Positions 1-5,746 are shown, numbered from the stretch's first letter. The stretch is DNA of 13,616 nt from Chryseobacterium sp. UBA6632 (GCA_002455915.1 DKLU01000067.1:1-13616), one strand, 5' to 3'. The notes: generated from the sequence alone by a model not told the origin. Numbers and translations are program-made.

Positions 1-14
1 CGCTCTTCCGATCT
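1..14. other. Sequencing adapter remnant at the contig edge
   Basis: The bases CGCTCTTCCGATCT are identical to the last 14 bases of the Illumina TruSeq/universal read-1 adapter. A 14-base match placed exactly at the end of the sequence is very unlikely by chance. It is therefore best read as untrimmed adapter joined to genomic DNA that begins at about base 15; base 13 or 14 could be shared. The stretch reads through in frame with the first gene, so the residues it appears to encode should not be trusted. Confidence 0.93.
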
Positions 15-15
15 T

Positions 16-417
16 TTGGCGAGTGATAAGCCGCTTTCTACCGATGAGGTGATGGAAGGGCTGGAGATTTCCAGAGGGAATGCCAATATGAATCTTCGTG
101 CATTGATCGATTGGGGAATTGTAAGAAAAGAGTTTGTAAAAGGTGACAGAAAAGAATATTTCGTAGCGGAAAAAGATGTTTGGTATTTATTCAAGCAAAT
201 CACTAAAGAACGTAGAAAAAGAGAAATTGAACCCGTAATTGCTTTTTTGGAAGAGCTGAAAGATATTGAGGATAAAGATTCTGAAGGCGCCAAAGAATTC
301 ATCAAATTAATGGAAGATTTTAGCTCCGTTACAGGAAAAATCAACAATATTATGGATCTGGCGATAAAGAGTGATGATCACTGGCTGGTTGGAAAAATTA
401 CTAATTTGTTGAAATAA
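16..417 (+). CDS. GbsR/MarR-family transcriptional regulator, 5'-truncated
   Basis: This is the C-terminal part of a winged-helix DNA-binding regulator of the GbsR branch of the MarR superfamily. About 133 codons are present. Residues around 8-55 contain the recognition region, with the motif ISRGNANMNLRALIDWGIV followed by a charged wing (KGDRKEYFVAEKD), which is characteristic of GbsR-like proteins. The rest is a charged helical segment (KERRKREIEPVIAFLEEL) that usually forms the dimer interface. The family normally has roughly 160-170 residues, so about 30-40 N-terminal residues are missing. The apparent TTG start at base 16 is not a real start: the frame runs on into adapter sequence. The target genes and ligand are unknown. 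GbsR of Bacillus senses choline, but Bacteroidota members are uncharacterised as far as I know. The gene ends 3 bases before the next ATG, so the two may share a transcript. Confidence 0.88.
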   Translation: MASDKPLSTDEVMEGLEISRGNANMNLRALIDWGIVRKEFVKGDRKEYFVAEKDVWYLFKQITKERRKREIEPVIAFLEELKDIEDKDSEGAKEFIKLMEDFSSVTGKINNIMDLAIKSDDHWLVGKITNLLK

Positions 418-420
418 TAT

Positions 421-1113
421 ATGAGAAAATATTTATTCATATTGTGTGTATTGATATTTTTAAATAGTTGTCAAAAAAATATAATGGCAAGTTTTGATAT
501 TCACATTGAAAATTTGGATAAAAATGATAAATCTTCTCACGAATTATTTAAGTTGGAAATTTACAAAGAGAACAAGATTTTTAAAGTTTTAAAATCAGAT
601 TTACCAGTTACAGGCTTAGAACAAAATATTAAAATAGACAGCATAAGAGTAGGAAAATATTCATTTGTTTATGAAAGTATTTTTGGAAAACAAATTAAGA
701 AAGATGTAAATGTTGATGATTCTAAAACTTACAGAATAAGCTTAAATCCCGATCAATTAAATGAAAAAAATAAGAATTTAGCCTTTGAAAATGTAAAAAA
801 TGATGAGGTTATGTTAATATATCAATCCAGTGGATGTTTCCATTTTAATAGAGATTCGATAACTATACTAAATAAAGGAAATGAGCATTTTGTTAAAAAG
901 AATAATCATTTACAGAAGATTGATAGAAAAACATGGGCATATTTTGTTAGTTTAGAAAACAGAATACGTCAAATAAGTAAAGATCGGGGTTGTACATCTG
1001 TTGACGGTTTTATTTTTAAATATAAAGGTAAATCTGATTCAATTTCTGATGCGACTTGTAGTTTTAATTTGGTTTCAACTATAATGAATTACAGGAAGGT
1101 AAATAAAATATAG
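421..1113 (+). CDS. Putative lipoprotein of unknown function
   Basis: The product has 230 residues and starts with a short lipoprotein signal: Met-Arg-Lys, a hydrophobic core (residues 4-14) and the lipobox LNSC, with Cys17 as the predicted lipidated residue. It should be membrane-anchored in the envelope. Residues about 23-110 look beta-rich and end in a short Thr/Tyr/Ile strand pattern, like a small beta-sandwich. The second half (about 128-220) contains Cys139, Cys191 and Cys213, which could form a disulfide after export. I do not recognise a family. The DNA is markedly AT-rich (44 G+C in bases 481-660, about 24%), compared with about 40% in parts of lpdA in this window. That suggests a fast-evolving or acquired gene. 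It begins 3 bases after the regulator gene and is closed by a strong terminator, so it is the last gene of its unit. Confidence 0.72.
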   Translation: MRKYLFILCVLIFLNSCQKNIMASFDIHIENLDKNDKSSHELFKLEIYKENKIFKVLKSDLPVTGLEQNIKIDSIRVGKYSFVYESIFGKQIKKDVNVDDSKTYRISLNPDQLNEKNKNLAFENVKNDEVMLIYQSSGCFHFNRDSITILNKGNEHFVKKNNHLQKIDRKTWAYFVSLENRIRQISKDRGCTSVDGFIFKYKGKSDSISDATCSFNLVSTIMNYRKVNKI

Positions 1114-1136
1114 AAAGGACTTCAAAATCCTTTTTT
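1114..1136 (+). terminator. Rho-independent terminator after the lipoprotein gene
   Basis: A 6-bp stem (AAAGGA at 1114-1119 with TCCTTT at 1128-1133) and an 8-base loop run straight into a T tract ending at 1136. The hairpin starts at the base following the stop codon of the lipoprotein gene. Confidence 0.75.
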
Positions 1137-1147
1137 ATTTCACATAA

Positions 1148-1169
1148 ATTTTCAAAAATTATTGAAAAT
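1148..1169 (+). promoter_or_regulatory. Palindrome upstream of the membrane-protein block
   Basis: ATTTTCAA (1148-1155) and TTGAAAAT (1162-1169) form a perfect 8-bp inverted repeat with a 6-base spacer. It ends 14 bases before the ATG at 1184. It could be an operator for a dimeric regulator or a leader hairpin near the ribosome site. It is AT-rich, so chance is not excluded. I could not identify a flavobacterial -33/-7 promoter (TTG, TAnnTTTG) beside it. Confidence 0.35.
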
Positions 1170-1183
1170 ATAAAAATTATAAA

Positions 1184-1528
1184 ATGTTCAATATTATTTC
1201 ATATCTGTTTTTTCTTTTTATCAGTTCGTATATCACGATCGATGTCGGGCGAAGATGTTACAACGCGGGAAAAGATTACTTGGAATATCTGATTCATGAT
1301 AAAGCGCTTTGCCTCACGATCAACAGGATACTTTTGGGATGCTATTACCTGATCAATCTTGGATATATCGCGATTAATCTTACGTATTGGGAAAGAGTAA
1401 ACAACATGGAGCAGCTTCTTACGGTAACAGCCATTCGAATCGGATATATAGTATTGATACTTTGTGTTTTACATTATATAAACATTTTTGCACTCTATTT
1501 TTTAAGAAAAAATTTAACCATCAAATAA
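1184..1528 (+). CDS. Small integral membrane protein, paralogue 1 of a tandem pair
   Basis: The product has 114 residues with about three membrane segments (roughly 3-20, 45-66 and 84-107), separated by short polar stretches. There is no cleavable signal peptide and no catalytic motif that I recognise. The middle and C-terminal parts align with the product of the next gene. NRILLGCYYLINLGY (47-61) matches NSLFKIGFYLLNIGF (57-71) at N, Y, L, N and G, and both have a Met-Glu pair about 14 residues later and a basic residue pair after the last helix. The two are therefore probably diverged duplicates that may work as a heteromer. The next gene starts 7 bases after this stop, which implies co-transcription. 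Function unknown. Confidence 0.75.
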   Translation: MFNIISYLFFLFISSYITIDVGRRCYNAGKDYLEYLIHDKALCLTINRILLGCYYLINLGYIAINLTYWERVNNMEQLLTVTAIRIGYIVLILCVLHYINIFALYFLRKNLTIK

Positions 1529-1535
1529 AACTATT

Positions 1536-1940
1536 ATGACAGCAACTATTTTAACCACAACGACCTACAATTTTTCAGCGTACATGATTTACTTGCCAAT
1601 TGTGATTACTCTGACTGTTTTTGTGTCACAATTTCTGTTCAAAAACTCAAAAACTTTTATGATTGATATTTTTCATCAGAAAGAAGACATTGCGATGGCT
1701 ACAAACTCATTGTTTAAAATCGGATTTTACCTTCTCAACATTGGTTTTGCACTCTGCATTATAGAATTTTATGAAATTAAAACAATGGAAAGTCTGGTTG
1801 TCGATATGAGTGAAAAGATTGGGAAGTTTTCAATTTACTTAGGAATAATGGTGCTTCTGAACTTATTACTTTTCTTAAAAGGCCGTAAACATGCCATGAA
1901 TAAAGATAAAATCATCAAAAATGAAAACACTGATATTTAA
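1536..1940 (+). CDS. Small integral membrane protein, paralogue 2 of a tandem pair
   Basis: The product has 134 residues with predicted membrane segments at about 14-35, 57-78 and 97-115, and a basic polar tail (GRKHAMNKDK...). It shares the layout and a recognisable core with the preceding gene product: the N-x9-L-x-N-x-G pattern in the second helix, then Met-Glu and a final amphipathic helix. It lies 7 bases downstream of its paralogue. The pair looks like an ancient tandem duplication rather than a recent one, because nucleotide similarity is not obvious. I do not recognise the family. Confidence 0.75.
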   Translation: MTATILTTTTYNFSAYMIYLPIVITLTVFVSQFLFKNSKTFMIDIFHQKEDIAMATNSLFKIGFYLLNIGFALCIIEFYEIKTMESLVVDMSEKIGKFSIYLGIMVLLNLLLFLKGRKHAMNKDKIIKNENTDI

Positions 1941-1942
1941 AA

Positions 1943-1972
1943 TCTGGATGTATTTCACCTTCAAAATCCAGA
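1943..1972 (+). promoter_or_regulatory. Inverted repeat just after the second membrane-protein gene
   Basis: TCTGGAT (1943-1949) and ATCCAGA (1966-1972) are perfectly complementary over 7 bp around a 16-base loop. No T tract follows, so it is not a typical terminator. It may be a processing or stability hairpin inside the operon. Confidence 0.3.
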
Positions 1973-2018
1973 ATAAAAGAACGAGAGGAGATTTTTTGAA
2001 CCTTTAAAATTAATGACC

Positions 2019-2393
2019 ATGAAAACTTTTGCTAAAAATGATTACTATATTCAACTATTATTCTTTCTGATCGGACTTATTCTAGCACTTTTGGATCTTA
2101 CCATTATTAAAAAAGGCTTTGTTTTTCTTTTCTATTTCATAGTCGGAATTCCTCAATTGATAAGTTTTTGTATAAAAGCGTTTCAAGAAACAAGAAAGTC
2201 ATTAGGATACATTGTCTACGGATTTTTTATAATTCCTGTTTGGGCTTCGTGGCTTGTAGTTTTAGTACCTAATTCCAATAACGATTCGGTTAATCTTTTC
2301 GGATACATTTTAATGGCTTCAGTTTTTTACAGTCCGATACTAGCGATTGTATACGTTTACGACAGTTATATATTTTTCAAATCTCAAAAATAG
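2019..2393 (+). CDS. Small four-helix membrane protein, unknown function
   Basis: This is a 124-residue hydrophobic protein with about four membrane segments (roughly 9-27, 33-52, 62-83 and 92-115) and a short Lys-containing end. No family motif is recognised. The start is uncertain: ATG at 2013 would add Met-Thr. The ATG at 2019 is preferred because it gives the common MK start, but the sequence does not decide it. A GAGGAG-like stretch lies too far upstream to help. The stop is 5 bases before the start of the DUF393 gene, so this gene probably belongs to the same transcript and may be functionally tied to that cluster. Confidence 0.7.
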   Translation: MKTFAKNDYYIQLLFFLIGLILALLDLTIIKKGFVFLFYFIVGIPQLISFCIKAFQETRKSLGYIVYGFFIIPVWASWLVVLVPNSNNDSVNLFGYILMASVFYSPILAIVYVYDSYIFFKSQK

Positions 2394-2398
2394 GCACA

Positions 2399-3208
2399 AT
2401 GAAAACCCTCACAAACCACACCTTAATCTACGACAACGAATGTCCGATGTGTAACATCTACTCCAAAGGTTTTATTAAAGCGGGAATGCTCGATGAAAGC
2501 GGAAGAGAAGCCTTTACAGAATTAACCATAAAGAATAAAAACCTTATTAATTTCAAACGTGCAAAGAACGAAATTGCTTTAGTCGATCATGAAAAAAATG
2601 AAGTGATGTACGGTTTGGATAGTTTATTATTAATTATCGGAAATTCATTTCCAATGTTGGGGAAAATTGCCAGAATGAAACCTTTGTATTGGTTTTTTAA
2701 GAAATTATATTCATTTGTTTCATATAACAGAAAGCAGATTATTCCGTCAAAAAATAATTCAGAAGCTGCTTGTATTCCTGATTTTAATTTAAAATATAGG
2801 TTGGCTTATATTGCATTTGTTGTATTTTTCTCAGCTTTTGTTTTAAGTATATTTTCAACAAAATTAGGGCTTCGTTTAAACCAAAACTATTGGAGAGAAT
2901 TGATGATTTGTTTAAGTCAAATCGTTTGGCAAACGATATTTTTAAGGACCTATTTAAAAGACAAAATATGGAGTTATCTCGGAAATATGATGACTGTTTC
3001 TTTGATTGGAACATTGCTTTTAATTCCGGCTTTATTTCTGAATTTAAATCCGATTTCTAATATCATTTATTTTGGAATTGTAGTATCCATCATGTTTCTC
3101 GAACATATAAGAAGATGTAAAATTTTACAATTAAATTATCTTCCTACACTTTCATGGATGATTTTCAGAGCAACGACGATGACTATTTTGATTCTATTAA
3201 ATCAATAA
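2399..3208 (+). CDS. DCC-family (DUF393) thiol-disulfide oxidoreductase-like protein with a C-terminal membrane domain
   Basis: The product has 269 residues. Residues about 7-115 form a DUF393/DCC domain (YuxK-like, COG3011). Its hallmark is seen as YDNECPMC (11-18), with Cys15 and Cys18 as the predicted redox pair. Further family features are a mid-domain acidic/aromatic stretch (VMYGLDSLLLII) and the PLYWFFKKLYSFVSYNR segment near its end. Classic members stop at about 130 residues. This one continues with a hydrophobic region of about five predicted helices (roughly 133-153, 165-185, 193-215, 218-236, 248-267), so the protein should be membrane-bound with the CxxC domain probably on the cytoplasmic side. 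The physiological substrate of this family is not known to me. It starts 5 bases after the previous gene. The first 20 codons are unusually rich in C-ending codons. Confidence 0.85.
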   Translation: MKTLTNHTLIYDNECPMCNIYSKGFIKAGMLDESGREAFTELTIKNKNLINFKRAKNEIALVDHEKNEVMYGLDSLLLIIGNSFPMLGKIARMKPLYWFFKKLYSFVSYNRKQIIPSKNNSEAACIPDFNLKYRLAYIAFVVFFSAFVLSIFSTKLGLRLNQNYWRELMICLSQIVWQTIFLRTYLKDKIWSYLGNMMTVSLIGTLLLIPALFLNLNPISNIIYFGIVVSIMFLEHIRRCKILQLNYLPTLSWMIFRATTMTILILLNQ

Positions 3209-3226
3209 AAATAGTTAGTATTCGCA

Positions 3227-3252
3227 GTGTCATGCTGAGCTTGTCTAAGCAT
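3227..3252. repeat. Short hairpin repeat of a type seen dispersed in Bacteroidota
   Basis: The segment begins GTGTCATGCTGAGC and ends GTCTAAGCAT. It can form an 8-bp stem (ATGCTGAG with CTAAGCAT, 7 of 8 paired) around the loop CTTGT. I recall very similar GTCATGCTGA...GAAGCAT sequences as dispersed intergenic repeats in Flavobacteria and other Bacteroidota, but cannot verify this here. It fills most of the 68-base gap between the DUF393 and SRPBCC genes. Confidence 0.6.
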
Positions 3253-3276
3253 TTTATTAAACAAAATCTAAAAAAA

Positions 3277-3750
3277 ATGTCAACAATCCATCTAAAAATA
3301 ATCATAAAAGCTAATATCCAAACCGTTTTCGATTTATCCAGAGATATAGATTTGCATCAAAAATCAACCTCAAAAACCAATGAAAAAGCAGTTGCAGGAC
3401 GAACTTCAGGCTTAATTGAACAAGGTGAAACGGTAACGTGGAAAGCAAAACATTTAGGTATTTATCAAACCTTGACAACAAAAATTATCAGCATGGATAA
3501 ACCTTATCAATTCACAGATGTAATGTTAAAGGGAGCTTTTAAATCTATGAAACATCAACATATTTTCAAACAAGAAGGTAAAAACACAATCATGACAGAC
3601 ATTTTTGAATTTCAATCACCTCTCGGAATTATCGGAAAAATTTTCAATATCCTTTTTCTTGAAAATTATATGAAAGATTTCCTGTTGGAAAGAAATAAAT
3701 TAATAAAAACGACTGCAGAATTAATAATTAGTCACGAAGTGACGATTTAA
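3277..3750 (+). CDS. SRPBCC-family protein (COG4276-like)
   Basis: This is a 157-residue soluble protein of the START/Bet v 1-like (SRPBCC) fold, which binds hydrophobic ligands in a deep cavity. Family features seen in order are an N-terminal strand and helix (KIIIKANIQTVFDLSRDID), SGLIEQGETVTWKAKH (44-59), a strand pair (IYQTLTTKIISMDKPYQFTDVM), HIFKQEG (94-100) and the C-terminal helix (NYMKDFLLERNKLIK). The GE-VTW-A-H and F-D-M-G-F signature fits the group sometimes annotated as a cell division inhibitor. The start at 3277 (MSTIHLK) is chosen because an upstream in-frame ATG at 3154 would overlap the DUF393 gene and translate the repeat at 3227-3252. The last roughly 10 residues (ELIISHEVTI) and the stop lie in a repeat element that recurs at 4593, so the C-terminus was probably shaped by that insertion. 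Confidence 0.82.
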   Translation: MSTIHLKIIIKANIQTVFDLSRDIDLHQKSTSKTNEKAVAGRTSGLIEQGETVTWKAKHLGIYQTLTTKIISMDKPYQFTDVMLKGAFKSMKHQHIFKQEGKNTIMTDIFEFQSPLGIIGKIFNILFLENYMKDFLLERNKLIKTTAELIISHEVTI

Positions 3751-3780
3751 AAAAGGAGGGGATGAAAATCCTATCAAAAT
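3719..3780 (+). repeat. Two-hairpin element, copy A (overlaps the end of the SRPBCC gene)
   Basis: This copy matches copy B (4593-4650) at nearly every position, with one 1-base indel. Hairpin 1 is GTCAC-GAA-GTGAC (3731-3743). Hairpin 2 pairs a G-rich arm (3756-3763) with ATCCTATC (about 3768-3775), with one mismatch and one G-T pair. In copy B the first hairpin is GTCCC-GAA-GGGAC: an A-T pair has become C-G, which keeps the stem intact. The element covers the last codons and stop of the SRPBCC gene. Confidence 0.75.
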
Positions 3781-3827
3781 GGATTAACATCCAAAACTAT
3801 TCACCAACAACCAAAAACAACAAAACA
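3781..3827 (+). promoter_or_regulatory. CA-rich, G-poor leader before the DUF2071 gene
   Basis: This leader follows two-hairpin element copy A. From 3792 to 3827 it contains no G at all and is built of CAA/CCA/AAC units. It aligns with the leader before the gene at 4720: both contain ATTAA, CAT, AAAAC, then CAACAACCA and AAAACAAC, in the same order. An unstructured leader of this kind is a plausible ribosome landing site in a lineage that rarely uses Shine-Dalgarno sequences. Confidence 0.45.
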
Positions 3828-4547
3828 ATGAACTTCCTAAAAGCAGAATGGCGAAAACTAGCCATCATCAACTACGAAATCAATCCCGAAATTTTAGAAA
3901 AATACCTTCCAAAAGGAACCGAACTCGATTTCTATCAAGGGAAATGTTATGTAAGTCTTGTCGGATTTATGTTTTTAAATACAAAATTACTTGGACTTCC
4001 CATTCCTTTTCATCGAAATTTTGAAGAAGTAAATTTAAGGTTTTATGTAAAGAAAAGAGAAGGAAACGAATGGAAAAGAGGAGTCGTTTTCATTAAAGAA
4101 ATTGTTCCAAAACCTGCCTTAAGTTTTGTTGCGAATTCAGTTTATAAAGAAAATTATAAAACAATGCCGATGAAAAATATAATTCATCAAAAAGACGAAG
4201 AACTATTAATAAAATATTCTTGGAAAGATAAAACTTGGTATTCAATAGAAATAACAGCAGAAAATCAACCATTAAAAATGGAAAGTAATTCCGAGTTTGA
4301 ATTTATCACAGAACATTATTACGGTTTTACAAAAAGAGAAAATCAAACTTCAGAATACGAAGTCTGTCATCCAAAATGGGATTATTATTTAGTCAAAAAT
4401 CACCAACTAGAAATCGATTTTAAATCCATTTACGGAAACGATTTTGAATCTTTAAATCATAAAAAACCAATTTCAGTAATGCTTGCAGAAGGCTCTGAAA
4501 TTGAAGTGAAAACAAAGAAATATCTTAAGAACCAAGTAAAAAGCTAA
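3828..4547 (+). CDS. DUF2071 family protein (YqjF-like, COG3361)
   Basis: The product has 239 residues and matches the DUF2071 family across its length. Seen are an opening FLKAEWRKLAIINYEI, the ILEKYLPKGTELDFYQGKCYVSLVGF stretch (about 22-48), the FHRNFEEVNLRFYVK motif (about 62-77), RGVVFIKEIVPK (about 85-96), and a late EHYYGFTKR...Y-V-HPKWDYY region. The biochemical role of the family is unknown to me; the fold is predicted to be a soluble beta-rich (acetoacetate-decarboxylase-like) protein. The start at 3828 is chosen because an upstream ATG at 3762 lies inside the repeat element, and its 22 extra residues (MKILSKWINIQNYSP...) do not resemble the family N-terminus. A purine tract (GGAGGGG) abuts that upstream ATG too closely to serve as a normal ribosome site. 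Codons 2-20 have 9 C-ending and 1 T-ending codon. Confidence 0.85.
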   Translation: MNFLKAEWRKLAIINYEINPEILEKYLPKGTELDFYQGKCYVSLVGFMFLNTKLLGLPIPFHRNFEEVNLRFYVKKREGNEWKRGVVFIKEIVPKPALSFVANSVYKENYKTMPMKNIIHQKDEELLIKYSWKDKTWYSIEITAENQPLKMESNSEFEFITEHYYGFTKRENQTSEYEVCHPKWDYYLVKNHQLEIDFKSIYGNDFESLNHKKPISVMLAEGSEIEVKTKKYLKNQVKS

Positions 4548-4592
4548 AAGAACCGAATAGAATTCATTCATAGATTTAAAGCTACCACACAC

Positions 4593-4650
4593 AATCAATA
4601 ATGAGTCCCGAAGGGACGACTTAAAACAGGATAGGATAAAATCCTATCAA
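4593..4650 (+). repeat. Two-hairpin element, copy B
   Basis: This copy lies in the gap between the DUF2071 and TIGR01777 genes. Hairpin 1 is GTCCC-GAA-GGGAC (4605-4617). Hairpin 2 is a perfect 8-bp stem, GATAGGAT (4630-4637) with ATCCTATC (4641-4648) and loop AAA. It is homologous to copy A at 3719-3780. I recall the TCCCGAAGGGACGA core as a frequent intergenic repeat in Chryseobacterium-like genomes, but this is unverified. Confidence 0.78.
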
Positions 4651-4719
4651 TAAACATTAAGCATTTAAAACCATCAACTGCCAACAAGCAACAACCAACT
4701 AAAAACAACCAAACCAAAA
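4651..4719 (+). promoter_or_regulatory. CA-rich, G-poor leader before the TIGR01777 gene
   Basis: A leader of about 70 bases is dominated by CAA, CCAA and AAC units (for example CAACAAGCAACAACCAAC) and is nearly free of G from 4664 on. It aligns with 3781-3827, with extra CAACTGCCAACAAG-type units. It contains no Shine-Dalgarno sequence and runs directly into ATG 4720. Confidence 0.45.
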
Positions 4720-5619
4720 ATGAAAATAATCATCGCCGCCGGAACCGGATTTCTAGGAAAAAACCTCGAAAAATATTTCGTAGAAAAAGGAAATCAGGTT
4801 TATGTTTTAACCAGAAATCCAAAACGTAAAAATGAAATTCATTGGGATGCAAAAACTCTTGGTGAATGGAAAAATGTACTTGAAAATTCCGATGTTTTGA
4901 TTAATATCGCTGGAAAATCTGTCGATTGTCGATATACAGAAAATAACAAAAAAGAGATTTACAGTTCAAGAATTGAAAGTACAAAAGTTCTTCAACAGGC
5001 AATCGACCAATGTATTGATAAGCCTAAAGTTTGGTTAAATGCAAGTTCTGCTACAATTTATAATCATTCAGAAACCCATTTAAATACAGAAGAAAATGGA
5101 ATCATCGGTGACGACTTTTCAATGAATATCTGCAAAAGCTGGGAGAAAGAATTTTTTAAATCAGAAACAGAAGATGTACGAAAAGTAGCTTTACGAACTT
5201 CCATTGTTTTAGGGAATAACGGTGGTGCTTTTCCGAAATTAAAAATGATCACAAAATTCGGCTTAGGAGGAAAGCAAGGACGAGGAAATCAAAATGTAAG
5301 TTGGATTCACATTGATGATTTTTGTAAAGCTGTTGAATTTATAATTAATAGTGAAAATATTTCAGGAGAAATCAACATAACAGCTCCAAATCCTTTGTCT
5401 AATGAAGATTTTATGCGAAAATTAAGAAAACAAATGAAGATTCCATTTGGATTAAATGCACCTATTTGGCAATTGGAAATCGCTTCCATATTTTTAAATA
5501 CAGAAACGGAATTATTATTAAAAAGTAGAAACGTTTATCCTGAAAAATTAATGAAAAGTGGTTTTAAATTCTCTTATCCTGAAGTCGATTTTGCATTTAA
5601 AGATTTAATAAAAATATGA
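4720..5619 (+). CDS. TIGR01777 family NAD(P)-dependent epimerase-like protein (COG1090)
   Basis: The product has 299 residues and belongs to the extended short-chain dehydrogenase superfamily. The nucleotide-binding loop is GTGFLG (8-13) after the first strand. The family's other marks are WDAKTLGEW (about 43-51), DVLINIAGKSVDCRYT (59-74), R-I-E-S-T, NASSATIY (about 108-115) and SWIHIDDF (about 194-201). The C-terminal part (about 240-299) fits the DUF1731 domain common in this family. The substrate is unknown; old names such as cell-division inhibitor SulA homologue are not reliable. It is the last gene of the co-directional block, and no clear terminator follows. Families COG1090, COG4276 and COG3011 are, from memory, often neighbours in photolyase/LitR regions, so a shared light- or stress-related role is possible. 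Codons 2-20 contain 8 C-ending and 2 T-ending codons, but codons 21-40 contain 1 and 8. Confidence 0.87.
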   Translation: MKIIIAAGTGFLGKNLEKYFVEKGNQVYVLTRNPKRKNEIHWDAKTLGEWKNVLENSDVLINIAGKSVDCRYTENNKKEIYSSRIESTKVLQQAIDQCIDKPKVWLNASSATIYNHSETHLNTEENGIIGDDFSMNICKSWEKEFFKSETEDVRKVALRTSIVLGNNGGAFPKLKMITKFGLGGKQGRGNQNVSWIHIDDFCKAVEFIINSENISGEINITAPNPLSNEDFMRKLRKQMKIPFGLNAPIWQLEIASIFLNTETELLLKSRNVYPEKLMKSGFKFSYPEVDFAFKDLIKI

Positions 5620-5746
5620 TAAGAGTTTTCTATGAATTTATAAGTAATTTTTGATTTATCTTAATCTAAACCTCAACTTTAGCCTAAAATATTTAAGCTT
5701 TGCAATTTTAATAAATGATGATTAAATTAGCAAAAACTAAACTTCA

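Noticed and set aside
3154..3276. Longer start for the SRPBCC gene at 3154
   Set aside because: It would overlap the end of the DUF393 gene and translate the dispersed hairpin repeat at 3227-3252; the family N-terminus fits MSTIHLK at 3277.
3762..3827. Longer start for the DUF2071 gene at ATG 3762, just after GGAGGGG
   Set aside because: It lies inside the repeat element, the 22 added residues do not fit the family, and the purine tract touches the ATG without proper spacing.
5693..5702. TAAGCTTTG-like sequence before the fucosidase gene as a promoter
   Set aside because: It has three bases between TA and TTTG instead of two, and no suitable -33 TTG.
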